A stretch of 64,000 nt of DNA from Gnetum montanum (Eukaryota > Streptophyta > Gnetopsida > Gnetales > Gnetaceae), in NCBI GenBank assembly GCA_015680685.1, contig MNCI01004082.1, forward strand, positions 180,037-244,036, read 5' to 3'. The notes beneath the pieces are model-generated. The model was not told the origin of the DNA. It saw only the letters and a list, made by a program, of their open reading frames with translations, and searched no databases. A program made the position numbers and the translations under genes. Positions 32,231 through 43,601 of this stretch are shown one piece after another; position 1 is the stretch's first letter; every line of letters starts with the position of its first letter.

Positions 32231-34325
32231 AACAGAAAAACATTTATTAATCCTGTGTTGTTAAAATGGAGGATACCCCCCATAACTAAACAGTTGAGCA
32301 TGGCTAGAATTAATAAATGGAAGGTTGGGATCCTTGCATGTTGGAAATATTGGGACTTAGTCATATTTACCCCATTGGGGTTCATACACTTGATTAGAGT
32401 TGACATAGTGGAGCAAGTTATAAGATGTGGTTAATTTATAAGGAGTTGACCCACTATGGTACTTGTGACCGTAAGATGGTATGCAAGGATCAACATGTCT
32501 CCCCATGTGCCAATGTTCATTGGGCCCCATGGTAGTTGGAGTGTTGATTGGTGGACCAGATAGAGTAACATGAGGCATTGTGTTCGAAGAAGAAGATGCA
32601 CCACAGTGTTGGGTTTGTGCTGAGTTGGCGAATGCAGTGGTTTCTAAACTGTGGTCTCCCTTTCAATGGTCACATCTAAAGAAGGGATGCCTTCGATGTT
32701 GTGAAGGACCNAAATGCAGTGGTTTCTAAACTGTGGTCTCCCTTTCAATAGTCACATCTAAGGAAGGGATGCCTTCGATGTTGTGAAGGACCTCCACTGC
32801 TGTTGATAGTAGCAACACAAGTAATGTTTGCAGGTTGGTGCTGTGGTGCAAAATCTTCTAGCATAACTAGCGGTGATGTAGAAGGGGGTGAAGTACGAGA
32901 ATATTGAGGTTGAGGAGAAGTGTAAGGCACATGAGGTGGTGATCTTGTTGGAGAGGACATCAGGAGAATGATAATAATGAGGTGAGGTAGAGGATGCTGA
33001 TCCCGTTGCAGAAACAGGGTGTTGAACATAATAAGCATTTGGTGTTGCAACATATGAAGGGTATGGTTCAGTTGGTGGTGGCCTCCCCCACGACTACGAT
33101 TTTTGCCACTGTGGTTGGACCCAATATTTTTGTACAAACTCTGGATGTAACATTCCTTCCCAATGCTCATGTAAATGTGACAAGATTGTACATTGACTTT
33201 TGGGGTGATCGTACAAGCAAATATTACATTGATACGTATGATTGGCAGTTGAGTTCTTATGCTTATTCTCTTCAAGCCTTCTTTCTGATTGTCGCATGGT
33301 GTCCTGTCCTATTTCTCAATTTGGCATAGTTTTTCCTCTAATAATGTTGTCATATTCTCCACTTCTTTCATGTACCCAGTCCATCATCTTATTAATCTTT
33401 GCCTCAATTTCATCCAGTAATTGTAGGATTGGCAAAGATGATTCCACCTCCTTGAAGTGAGTTGATTTCTCCTCTTCATGATCATGGACCCTTGTTAAGT
33501 TGAGATTTTGGTCCTATTGAGAACCTTCAACATTCTCCCATTTAGTTATTTCTCCTTCTTCTTTTGCTATCTGCTTAATAAGCTCTTGGAGTTGATGGGT
33601 TCGTAGCTCGTATAGTTGACCTTGGGCATACATCCCTAGGGTCTCCCTTGTTTCATTACGGAGCCCATCTATGATATGGTACATTAGCCTTTCCTCAAAG
33701 AACCCATGGCCTGGGCAATTTTTTAACAGTGCATAATATCTTTCCAAGGCGATGTCCAAGGGTTCATGTTGCACTTGTTTCCATTCTTGGATTTGTCTCC
33801 TCAAGGCTAACACTCTCACATAGGTTTGATATCTTTCGTTGAAAAGTTCTACCATTGTCAGCCAATGTCGAATTGATTTTGGTTTTAATGACCTATACCA
33901 TACTTTTGCTTGGCCAACGAGTGTCAAAGGAAAGAGCTTTCTTTTTTGCCACCCATTATCAATATTGTTCCATGTACAGGCATTGTAGAAGGCTTGTAAA
34001 TGTTGTTGCAGATCTGAATCATAGCCTCCTGAAAGCTTGGGAAAGTTGTTTAAATCAAGCATGGGTAGACAACTTTCCTTACAATGCCTATGGGCTATTT
34101 GAACAGCCTCTTGTATTTCTGTTAAGCTTGTAGTGGCCAGTAGGGTTCATCGTCACTAGGTATGTTATGCTTTCATGCGTTGGAACGATGTTGTCTTTGT
34201 TCATGTTTATAAGAAACCCCCACCTCAGGTTGCGTACTCCAATCTTCATTGTCATAATATTCATTGGTTCTCCAATGAATTGCCTCACTAGATGTGGCAT
34301 TATTATAGTCTTGTAGGAGAGACAT
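32230..34325 (-). pseudogene. Gag of element C
   Basis: Start MSLLQDYNNATSSE at 34325. After a frameshift near 34150, an open stretch of 182 codons (34062-33514) covers the gag core: LDLNNFPKLSGGYDSDLQQHLQAFYNAC, LFPLTLVGQAKVWY, LFNERYQTYVRVLALRRQIQEW, HIIDGLRNETRETLGMYAQG. After a TAG at 33514 it continues with a coiled segment and a zinc-knuckle-like CNICLYDHPKSQC (about 33230), then a Pro/Tyr-rich tail to about 32240. The single N at 32711 duplicates about 80 bases of the tail. It is the best preserved retroelement protein in the window. Confidence 0.85.
32711..32711. other. Single-N assembly join with duplicated flanks
   Basis: About 80 bases ending at 32710 (AATGCAGTGGTTTCTAAACT... to ...GTGAAGGACC) are repeated after the N with two differences. 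An unmerged contig overlap or two haplotypes placed in tandem would explain it. Confidence 0.7.
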
Positions 34326-34449
34326 GGTTGTAAAACTGTGTGTGAATTTAGATGTGACTTTTTTATAATTTTTTCCTGCTAAAAGATGTATCGTTAATTT
34401 CTATACAGCGACCTTGTATAATATAACTAATCTAGATAACTAGCACCAT

Positions 34450-34467
34450 CCCTAGCAACGACGCCAA
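34450..34467 (-). other. Primer-binding site of element C
   Basis: Minus strand TTGGCGTCGTTGCTAGGG immediately inside the 5' LTR; same type as element B. Confidence 0.75.
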
Positions 34468-35201
34468 TGATGAGTGGCGAGGTACCCCTACACCCAACCA
34501 TACGAATACACGCGTTCACGCACGATCCGGTCGAACTCTGTGGACAGGCTAGTTGTGGTATTTAGATAGTTACACGTTCATCGTAGTTTGTTGTCTTCCC
34601 ACCTAGACTAGTATTGCTTTGTCACATATGGTTTAGTCCAAAGTGAGGCATATGATGTGATCCTAAACTAATGCTACTCCTAGAGACAATGGAAGATAAT
34701 ATTAATTANACCAAGTAGTCACACTTAAATGCTCGTGATTAAGTCGTACTTATTCCACATTTAACAACAGGAATAGTAAATGACGATAAAGAAATATTAA
34801 CTAAGAAAATAATAAATAAAAATAATAATTAAAAAATTAAAACTAAGTGAATGCTGCAATGATGAATTAATCTCGATCTTTATTTCTAGTCATGTGCGTG
34901 TCCAAGTACGTCACACTTGAATAAAGTTGTCATACAATTACAAGCATCATACTGTGGGCATGCACTTGGGAAAATAATCTAACTCCTATGAAAAAAAATG
35001 CAAGAGCTCTGCTACAACTAACTCAAAGCTTCCAAATGAGGTGGAAGGCCCTCTTATTTATAGGCCAAGATAGGTGGCTGCGTAAATGGGGCCACGTCAA
35101 CGCAGGAAGGCTACATCGACGGGCCCACGTTGATGCGGCCATGTATATGGGGCCCTGTATATGTAGCCTAGTCGACGCATCAACTATATAGTGCTTCATC
35201 A
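34468..35201 (-). repeat. 5' LTR of element C, with a collapsed segment
   Basis: Matches 29606 onward. At the N (34709) about 185 bases present in the other LTR (from AATTAAACTAATGAG to GGGTTACC) are missing. TATA at about 35056-35064 (minus). Ends GCTTCATCA followed by ACCAT. Confidence 0.88.
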
Positions 35202-36892
35202 ACCATGATATTGCATGCCCATGAAAGCAATTGTTCCACAATGGGAGTAACCTCCATGCAAATGACTTGATAAAATGTGCTATAGTACAAGATGCAAGCT
35301 TCATTGTATCTACTATATAAACTTTATCATCTAAAAATAGGCCTTCTTAACTTAGAGTTGTATTTGTAATATGAAAGCATATTAATGTTTAAAATGAGGC
35401 TACATAGCATTACTTCTTATCTTTGCAACTTACTACCGATCATGGGCATGATTGTCCATAATTGATTTCACACTATAGTAGCATAAAGATGCATAATTTT
35501 AATCCTTTTCTCAACATCTATAATGTTTGTTAATAGTCATGTAATGAATTTGTGAGTTATAGATAGTAACCAAACGATGGTAAGAGCACTCAATGGCATG
35601 ACTCTTATAAAGCTATGATAGTTTGAAAACAGATGACGTAAAAATTTTTACTCATCATAAACTAGAAAAATGTTCTCTATTCTAAGAGAATCTAGCTACC
35701 AAACCAACCCTAGCCATATTGCAATATAGACCAAAGAAACATTAAGAGGTTAGGAGGTAATGATTCATCTTAAATATGTTTCTATAACTTTAACATCTCA
35801 TCCTAATTTTTCAATATGCATAATTACCACCCTTAAAGAAAAAAGGCTAATAAGAGGATTGAGGAAGGAAAGGTACTGGAACTCAAAATAATGACTATAG
35901 GTACTTTCCAAGACTTATATATGGAAAATTCAAGAAGTAAGAAAACTATCCAAATTTCATTTTTCTAAATATATTTTTTTAATATTAGAAGGTGTTTATA
36001 CATCTTTTATAGTACTATGTAAATTATTTGGTAAGTATACTAAAATTAATAACCTTGCAATGTCTTGTGTAACAAAACAATGAGCTAACCACTTAAGCAA
36101 CCTATCACTATGTATAATACTTAAGACACCTTAATATTCTATTAAAGAATGTATTATGTTAGCTATGTACCAAATAGTTTCAAATTATCCCTTTGAGTCT
36201 TTTTTAAAGGTATTACTTCTAAATACATGTACAAGACATGCTTAGTTAATTCCATACCCAAACCATATGCAAGATGGCCAATGAGAGTAAAAGCTATACC
36301 CATGGAACTTTCCTCAACCAAATGGATAGAAATCAATATTCCTTGACTAAATGAATAGAAAACAATAATAATACTAATAACACATTGAGAAAGGAGCCAA
36401 ATTTCTACAAATTTGATGATAAATTTTATTTTAAATAAAAATATAAAACTAAAGTTGAAATTGAAAGTGAATTTTACTTGCATCTTATATAAAAAAAGAT
36501 CAATTATCCACTGAAATCAAACTTATTACTTGGATTTTCCAAAAATATAATAACATAATTGTCCCAAAAAGCACTATCCCCTTATACCCATAAAACTAAT
36601 AACCCTTGTATACCCCACTTTCCCTGCCTTTCTATTCATACTAATTTTATATTATAATAGCCATTTTTATTTTAGCCATTGTATCTCTTTAAAAAAAATT
36701 TTGCCTTTCTTTCCCTCTTTCCTATTTTTTCTATAACCAATTATTTTTATTTTACTTTTTATATCTTTAAATTTTTTTTCTTTATTTGTTTTTATTGGCT
36801 AAGAGCCCAACTACCAATCATAAATCACTCACACACTAAATAATATTGCATCCATAATGCTAAGGGAAATTCTAATGATATAGAAAAACATG
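35202..36892. other. AT-rich stretch with no supported gene
   Basis: No ORF with recognisable content, no LTR or terminal repeat. Long T-rich and A-rich runs occur at 36640-36800. It could be old intergenic DNA or a decayed element. Confidence 0.5.
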
Positions 36893-37392
36893 CCTTATTA
36901 GTGGATTGAAGACTACTTTTGTTTGAAATAGGGGTTGAAGAAGTATGGAAATCCTATCGGGTTCCATGCTATCTTAACCATTACTATAGAACTACATTAA
37001 CCTTGATTCCTTATGAACCTCATCCCAAGGATATATAGGCTTCTTAGGGAGGCTACACCTCCCTGGCTCAAGCCATCACCCTTCTCTTCTAAATGGAGCT
37101 TAGGACTAGATGTGTTACAATAGCAATGCATCTTAGCTCTCCAAGGATTTCAATATTTTATGTATATGCTTGTGTGGCTATGCATATCTTGTCGGTCTAG
37201 TTATGTGCTTATCTACTTATGACACATCCAAAACCTCTAAACATGACTAATGCGTTATGTGCTCTTATGTTGTGTTTACAAGGTACTCTAAGCTTTGAGG
37301 TGTAGTCCACCTTAGCTCTACCCTCTCTTGTAGCTATTTTTTGGACTCTTGGGTGGTGTTGAATAGTGTTTTCTAAGGGTGACATTGTTACA
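36893..37392 (+). repeat. 5' LTR of element D
   Basis: 37071-37392 aligns closely with 46477-46777, and 36945-37080 with 45085-45232. It ends GACATTGTTACA. The left edge is uncertain by tens of bases. Confidence 0.75.
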
Positions 37393-37410
37393 CTTGGTAT
37401 CAAAGCCAAA
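37393..37410 (+). other. Primer-binding site of element D (initiator tRNA-Met type)
   Basis: CTTGGTATCAAAGCCAAA directly after the LTR; TGGTATCAGAGC is the usual plant chromovirus/copia primer site, here with G to A. Confidence 0.8.
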
Positions 37411-37469
37411 GGTTTTTGGTTCGAGTTTGGTGATGATTTATGATTTGTTGACTGAATTCTTAGGTGACC

Positions 37470-38930
37470 ATGGCACACAAGAAAAAGAGCAAGGCATGCC
37501 ACCACTCTCATGAGGCTCCTACTAGCTTTGACCCTTGGAACAAAATAAAGCATATGCATTATGAGACATGCAATGTGACCTCTAAATGTGAGAACTTAAA
37601 TGACAATGTTGAGGTGTCTATCAAGAAGCATGATGATTACTCCCTTGACAAGGTGTAGTAGCTATGAGGGTAGCTCCTTGACATTGATAATGTGAATCTC
37701 AATCACTTGCAAGTGGCAAAGTGGGTTTAAATGATTCATGATCTTGTTGATACGCTTAATGTCTCGTATCTTCAAGAACTAAACTTAGGAGCTAAGTACA
37801 AGCTCTTCACAACTTAGAATTTTTTGCTACAAAATTAGATGAAATGAATGGAGAATATCATTGATGATGTCCAAGTCTTAATGGATGACATTTTATAAAG
37901 AATGGTAACCCTAGAAGAATAAGGGAAGAAGCTTGAGATAAGGAATGAGAAACTAGAGGACTATGTGATTGTTCAAGAAAAAGCAGTTGCATCTGGTTCA
38001 AGGTGATTAACCAAAAAGTTCTGACCAAAAGAGCCTAAGATATACAAGGGTGATCATGACAAAAAACTCTTAGATGCCTTCATCTTTGAGATGGAGTGCA
38101 TCCTTGATATGAATGAGTATCCAAAAGGAATAAAGATCAACATCACCTCCCAGATCCTAAGAGTTGCTTAGATCTAGTGGCTTGGCATTATTAAGGAGAT
38201 GAAGTCCAGGACTACTGAGAGGTTGGTGGAGACATGGGATGATCTCAAAATTACTCTATTCGAAAGATTCGGCCCAAAGAAACTTCATTAACAAAGCATA
38301 GATAAAGTTGAAAGAACTCTAATAGATAAGAAAGTTAAAGGATTATCTTTAGGAATACCAAGAAGTGATCTTGAAAATTTTGGTAATGGATAAAGAGACC
38401 AAATTCCACCTCTTCTTTAATATCCTAAAACCCTAGGCCTAGATGGAGATCAAAACTCATAAGAGCTCAAAATACAGAGAGGCACTCAAATTGATAGCTA
38501 GTCTAGTGATTGAATCAAAGCCCTAGAAGTAGTATAAGAATGGAGTTAATGCACCTCCAAATGGTAAAAGGTCTTGTGATGGATCAAATGGGCCTAGTGA
38601 AAGAAGCTTTGATGGTGGTTTTTGGGATCTACATCCTCTTGTTACCCCTGGTTCTTAGGCTTATTTCTAGGATACTGAGAAGTCATAGGCTTCTAAAGGC
38701 TATGATAGATTTAGGGACAAGTATCTACGCTTTGAAGAATCCATGAAAAATCCTTTCAAGCATCTTGGTATGCAATGTTTCATCTACTTTTGAAACCATA
38801 TTACTTGAGACTACTTATAGAACCCCAATCATGACCAATTGGAAGGGGTCCAAAAGGTGATTAATTGTTAAAAGCTCTCAACTACCAACCACAAGCTCGA
38901 TTGTGGATGACTAAAATAAATAATAGTGGG
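37470..38930 (+). pseudogene. Gag of element D
   Basis: Starts MAHKKKSKACHHSHEAPTS at 37470, open for 64 codons then broken by many stops. The core is readable at 38000-38300: PKIYKGDHDKKLLDAFIFEMECILDMNE, VETWDDLKITLFERFGPK. A zinc-knuckle relic at about 38770-38830 reads CFIYFxNHIT-stop-DYL, where functional knuckles read CFxC..GHxxRDC. The changed positions (Cys to Tyr, Arg to stop) all fit C-to-T or G-to-A. Confidence 0.75.
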
Positions 38931-38979
38931 TAAGAAATTAAATCCCTTAAAGTGATTAAGCAAATATTCTAGAGCATGG

Positions 38980-39360
38980 TATCAATTTAGAAAATATCCA
39001 ATGAGAACAGATGAGGCAAGAACCCAACTTGCATTCTATACAAATGATTCTAGTACAATTCCCATCATAGGTGATTGATGCCTTGGTTAACATAGATGTC
39101 AGTCACAACTTTATTTTATCAAAAATTTCTCGTACCCTCAATTTATGAGTATAACTAATTTTAACATCCAACAAGATAACCAAGTTCCATCCAATCAAAT
39201 GCATAAGAGTAGTGAGATATGTGGTTGTGAAGGTTAGCCAGTGGATTGAAAAGTCGAACTTCTTTATCTTAGACATTAATGCTTTCCAAGTCATCCTTGG
39301 ACAAGAATTCTTTAAAAATCTAAAGGTGCTAGTTGCCCCATACCTAGATGTTCTCTAAAT
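38980..39360 (+). pseudogene. Protease of element D
   Basis: VIDALVNIDVSHNFIL (39078-39115) stands where chromoviruses have ALVDSGxSHNFI. The catalytic D-S-G has become N-I-D. Later NFFILDINAFQVILGQEFF matches the hydrophobic ILG.xFL block. Confidence 0.7.
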
Positions 39361-39599
39361 TCTGCATGAGGATTCACCTTGTGTGATGAAGACCTCTGCA
39401 CCAGGAGCAACTAGTACTACCCAAGAAGCCCAAATTATCTCATCTATGGTAATGAAATAGGTTGTGAGGGACTCAACCGAATAGATGTTTCTTGCAGTGT
39501 TAAGAGAGATGAGATGGGATTTTGGCATAAGTGAGTGTGTGGATTGAGAATTTACTAGGTAGGTATAAGGATCCAATGCCAATGGAGTTGCCATAAAAA

Positions 39600-40352
39600 T
39601 TATCAAAATAATGGATTGTTGATCATAAGATTGAGTTGCTACTAGGAACTACCCCTCTTAGGTAACAACCTTACAGAATGACTACTACTAAGCTAGTGGA
39701 GTTAAGGAAATAGTTGGTAAGCTTAGTAGAGAAGGAATACATTCAAACCTCCAAGTCTTCTTATGGAACCTTAGTATTGTTAGCTAAGAAGGAAGATGAC
39801 TTGTGATTTTAACTACTAAATAAGTATACCATCAAGATTACATATATGGTACCATTGCTTTTAGACCTATTCAACTAGCTAGCAAGGGTTTGAGTCTTCT
39901 CTTAACTCAACCTTCACCAAGGTTACTATCAAGTATGGATTGTATAGAGTGATGAAGAAAACATGGAATGTGTCACTCATTATGATTTTTACGAATGGAC
40001 AATCATGCCTTTTGGATTATAAAATGCTCCAACTATGTTTTTCATACTCATGAATGAAGTGTTCCATCTATTCTTAGATAAATTCATTGTGATATATCTT
40101 GATAATATGTTGATATACTTTTGTGCACTAGAAGAGCACATTCAACATCTGGACTTGGTGTTCTCGAGATTGTAGGAGCACAAACTATATGCTAAGCAGA
40201 AGAAGTACAAATTTGGCAAGCCAAGGCTAAAATTCTTAGATCACATCGTCAAGGTAGGCAAGGTGAAACCAAATCCAAAGAATGTGAAGATCATTTTCAC
40301 TTAGCCTATACCAAACGATTTACATCAACTATGTCAATTCTTAGGATTGAAA
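39600..40352 (+). pseudogene. Reverse transcriptase of element D, first part
   Basis: Readable motifs: EYIQTSKSSYGTLVLLAKKED, NLHQGYYQVW, TIMPFGLxNAPTMF, VIYLDNMLIYF (YLDD changed to YLDN), EHKLYAKQKKYKFG, FLGLK. At least four TAG codons align with Gln or Trp of the family consensus. It is interrupted at 40354 by a solo LTR, and the frame resumes at about 41342 with KFV-stop-GFSRVMATL. Confidence 0.85.
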
Positions 40353-40354
40353 AG

Positions 40355-41341
40355 TGTGGATTGAGAACTTAGAAGGAGGGTTGAATAAGTTCCCCAAATT
40401 AAAAATGCACCAGCCACAAACACACACCAAAGTTTATGTGGTTCCCCAACTTGGATAGTTCACACTTAAAGGATAGATTCCTTGCACACCTTTGGACTTT
40501 GTTTCTTCAAAAAGTGGTTTGAAGGGCACCATACCCTATACAAGATCTAAGCTTCACTCTAGAGTGTTTTAATGCTACAAAACCACGCAATCTCATAGGA
40601 TCTTGAAGAGCTGAATATGGATGCCTTCTCACAAGAAACACATCAACCTTAGAGGGCTACAACAAAGAGAGAAAAGAACAAGGAAATAATGTAACTAAAT
40701 TTACATGTCCTTGTACTTGAAGTTCAATACAAAATACAATCAAGCAAATGATGTTACAATGAAGAGCAAGAATAGAATTGCATTGAATAGATGATGAGGA
40801 GCTTAAATGTTAATAGTACTTGCATAATTCATAAGATTTTGACATCTTCTTATAGCCTTAGAGTTTTTGAAAACTCCTCAGAATTCATGCAACGGCTACC
40901 AAATGGCTAGTGTAGATGTCTACTTTATAGTCGGGATGTCTAACTGAGATTGGCCTTAATTCAAAAGAGACATCTCACTAGCAAATGGGACATCTATAGG
41001 GAGACGTCTACTCTTGGACATAGATGTTTGCTATTTTTCAAAGATGTCTCCTTAACTTTTGAGCTTCAACTTTTGAAGCTTTCTCCTATCAATTTGCCTT
41101 CTTGCCAGTCCTTGGAGCATCTTCATTTGATTTGTAGCCTTCATTTTCATCCATGCTCTCATCTTGCCCATGTAGTCTTCATTTCAACATCTCATTATAG
41201 ATCTCATTTTCTTGAGTTCTCATATTTCATTGTGAAGTTCTTGTTCATGTTCTACAAAAACATTATACACCACAAACATTCTATATTCTCCATTTTTCTT
41301 AAGGTTTTGACATACCAAAGGGTCAACAACAAGTTATTACA
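40355..41341. mobile_element. Solo LTR inserted in RT of element D
   Basis: Begins TGTGGATTGAGAAC, ends TTATTACA, flanked by AAAAG (40350-40354) and AGAAG (41342-41346). Removing it restores the RT/RNase H reading (FLGLK to GFSRVMAT). It holds no supported coding region. Unrelated to other LTRs here. Confidence 0.7.
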
Positions 41342-42720
41342 AGAAGTTTGTTTAGGGATTCTCTAGAGTGATGGCAACCTTAACTAACTTGCAAAAGGAC
41401 ATTCCATGGAACTAAAGCCATCAATGCCAAGAAGCCTTCAAAAAAATTAGGATAACCCTAATACTTCGGTGCATGTTAGCTCTTCTTAACTTCTCAAAGC
41501 AATTCCAAGTTCATATAGATGCTTCAAATGAGGCAATTAATGAGGTGTTTTTGCAAGACAACCATCCTATGGCATTTGAGTCTAAGAAGTTGAATCAAAC
41601 TAAGCAGTTATGGTCAATGTATGAAAAGGAGACATTTACCATTATACATTATCTTCACACATGATGATACTGTCTTCTTGATGGTTCCATGGTAAACAAA
41701 ACTAATAATAATTCCACAAGCTATCTTCTAAATCAATCCAAGTTGAAGTTGGAGCAAGCTCTATGGTTGAGCATGTTATAAGAGTTAATCTTTAGTTTGT
41801 CTATCAGCCAAGAAGGGAGAATGTGGTAGCAAATGCTTTAAGTAGACATCCTCAATAACACTCAATGGATGTCATTGAGTAGACCAATAACTCTTGAATG
41901 GCAATTGATCATGAAATTTGATAGAAGATCAAGGATGGATTGCATCATGATAAATGTGCTCAATGAGTTGTTAAAGATGGTTCCAAAAGAAGGTGACTCG
42001 AATTTCAGCAAAGTTGATAGTCTTCTCATGTTTAAGTAAACTCAAATCTATGTTTCTAATTGGGGTACATTATGTTTTCAAATCATTGATGAATGTCATA
42101 ACACTCTCTAGGTGAGAAATCTAGGACATAAACAAACAATAGTATTGGTGAAGTGAAGGTTCTATTGGCCTAACTTGGGAGTTGATGTGGTGAATTTTGT
42201 ATGGAGTTGTTTGGTTTGTTAGCAAGATAAAATTTCTAATGTCCTTCATCCCTTAGAAATTCTGGAACTCTCATGGATGATCATCTTCATGAACTTCATC
42301 ACAAAAATTTCCATAGTATAGGGATTTTCTAGCATCCTTGTTGTCAATAAGCTTTTGAAGTATATCATCTTCATCCTATGCTCTTCTCCTTGCATGACTA
42401 AGGATGCAACATCCTTATTCTTTGATAATGTTGTGCACTACTTTGGATTGCCATTAAGCATTATTGCAACTCTTGTTTTATGGAGGATGTTTAGTGAAAG
42501 TTGTTTATAATATTGGGAACAAAGCTATGGATGTCCTTGGGGTACCATCCATAAAAAAATGAGTAGAAGGAATGGGTTAATAGAGTTCTCAAGGATCTTC
42601 TCAAACATTTCATCTAGTTTAATAAGACAAACTAGGTAGTTATGTTACTTTTGGTCGAGTTTAGCTACATCATTTAGAAGTCCTTAGACACAAGGTTATC
42701 TCTAGCAGAAGTAGCCTTGG
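41342..42720 (+). pseudogene. RNase H and N-terminal integrase of element D
   Basis: RNase H: LLNFSKQFQVHIDASNEAINEVFLQDNHPMAFESKKLN, MYEKETFTIIHYLHTW (41473-41664, open for 63 codons). Integrase zinc region at about 42120-42240: LGHKQTIVLVKxRFYWPNLGVDVV, WSCLVCxQDKIS. Core remnants: MIIFMNFITKIS, FFDNVVHYFGLPLSII. Stops throughout. Solo LTR E follows at 42721. Confidence 0.8.
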
Positions 42721-43601
42721 TGATGAGCGGTGGAGCATCCCAACACTCAACCATACAAGTTACATGTGTTCACATGCAACTCGATTGTAATCCGTGGATG
42801 GCTAATGTTGATATGCTAGTAATTAAGTTAAGCTCATGATCATTGTCTTCCCACTCAAGCTAGTAAAGTCTAAGTGTATGGTTTAGCTTGTAGTGAGGCA
42901 TATGATAGTTGATGTTGATCAACCATTGATATTCCTAAGTGTGGACATGATAAAGATAAAAGTAGTTGCTAAGTCTAAGTAAAAACAAGTAAGTAAATCT
43001 AATCTAGCCTAAGGCAATGAGCATCCATTCTTGATTTTTTGTACACATCTTGCACTTCATGCATTCATTACTAGATTATCAAGTGTTATGCTACTAGGTG
43101 TACCAAGCAATAACACTATTGGCTTACCAAACGACTACACATAAGTGCTTGAAATCAATCGTACTCATTGCACTTACTATCAACAGTAAAAATAAAAAGC
43201 TTGCAAAAGTACAATATTAAACTAGGAAAATAGTAAACATTATTCTAAGTAAACTAAGCAATGTTGCCATGATGTGAAGCAATCTCAATCTTTATTTTTG
43301 TTCACAAGCTATGTTCAAGTACAATCTACTTGAATAAAGATTTTGTTCAATCTCTAGACATCACATTGCAAGCTTTCACTTGTATCACTAAAACTACATA
43401 ACAAAACTGCAAGAGTTTTGGTAAGGTATGGAATGGAAAGTTGTTGGATTATGCGCCCAAGTGTCATATTTATAAGGGTGCACACATCCTGAGACATCAT
43501 ATTAATGATTATGTATCATGAGAACCAAGATCGGATTAATGACATCGTTGATTCGACGTCGTTGCTATGATGTCATTTTGATAGAAAATTTGACTTTATC
43601 A
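42721..43601 (-). mobile_element. Solo LTR E (Athila-type) inserted in integrase of element D
   Basis: 881 bp, TGATGAGCGGTGG... to ...GACTTTATCA, with a perfect 5-bp target duplication CTTGG (42716-42720 and 43602-43606). Same superfamily as LTRs of B, C, F and A2. Minus orientation inferred from the TATA (43467-43476 on the complement) and terminus. No interior sequence, so it arose by LTR-LTR recombination. Confidence 0.85.

Larger units (their letters stand above)
29606..35201 (-). mobile_element. Element C: internally deleted Athila-like element with gag but no pol
   Basis: Minus-strand insertion with target duplication ACCAT (29601-29605 and 35202-35206). 5' LTR 34468-35201, PBS 34450-34467 (TTGGCGTCGTTGCTAGGG), gag about 34325-32580, spacer, a remnant of the additional ORF (30922-30550), then the 3' LTR from 29606 into the N gap. 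No protease, RT, RNase H or integrase was found. At 5.6 kb it is under half the length of element B. Gag is its best preserved part. Confidence 0.85.

Noticed and set aside
40950-41366. 138-codon frame inside the solo LTR in element D
   Set aside because: Phe/His-rich, ends in the flanking pol sequence, no similarity recognised; chance frame in an LTR.
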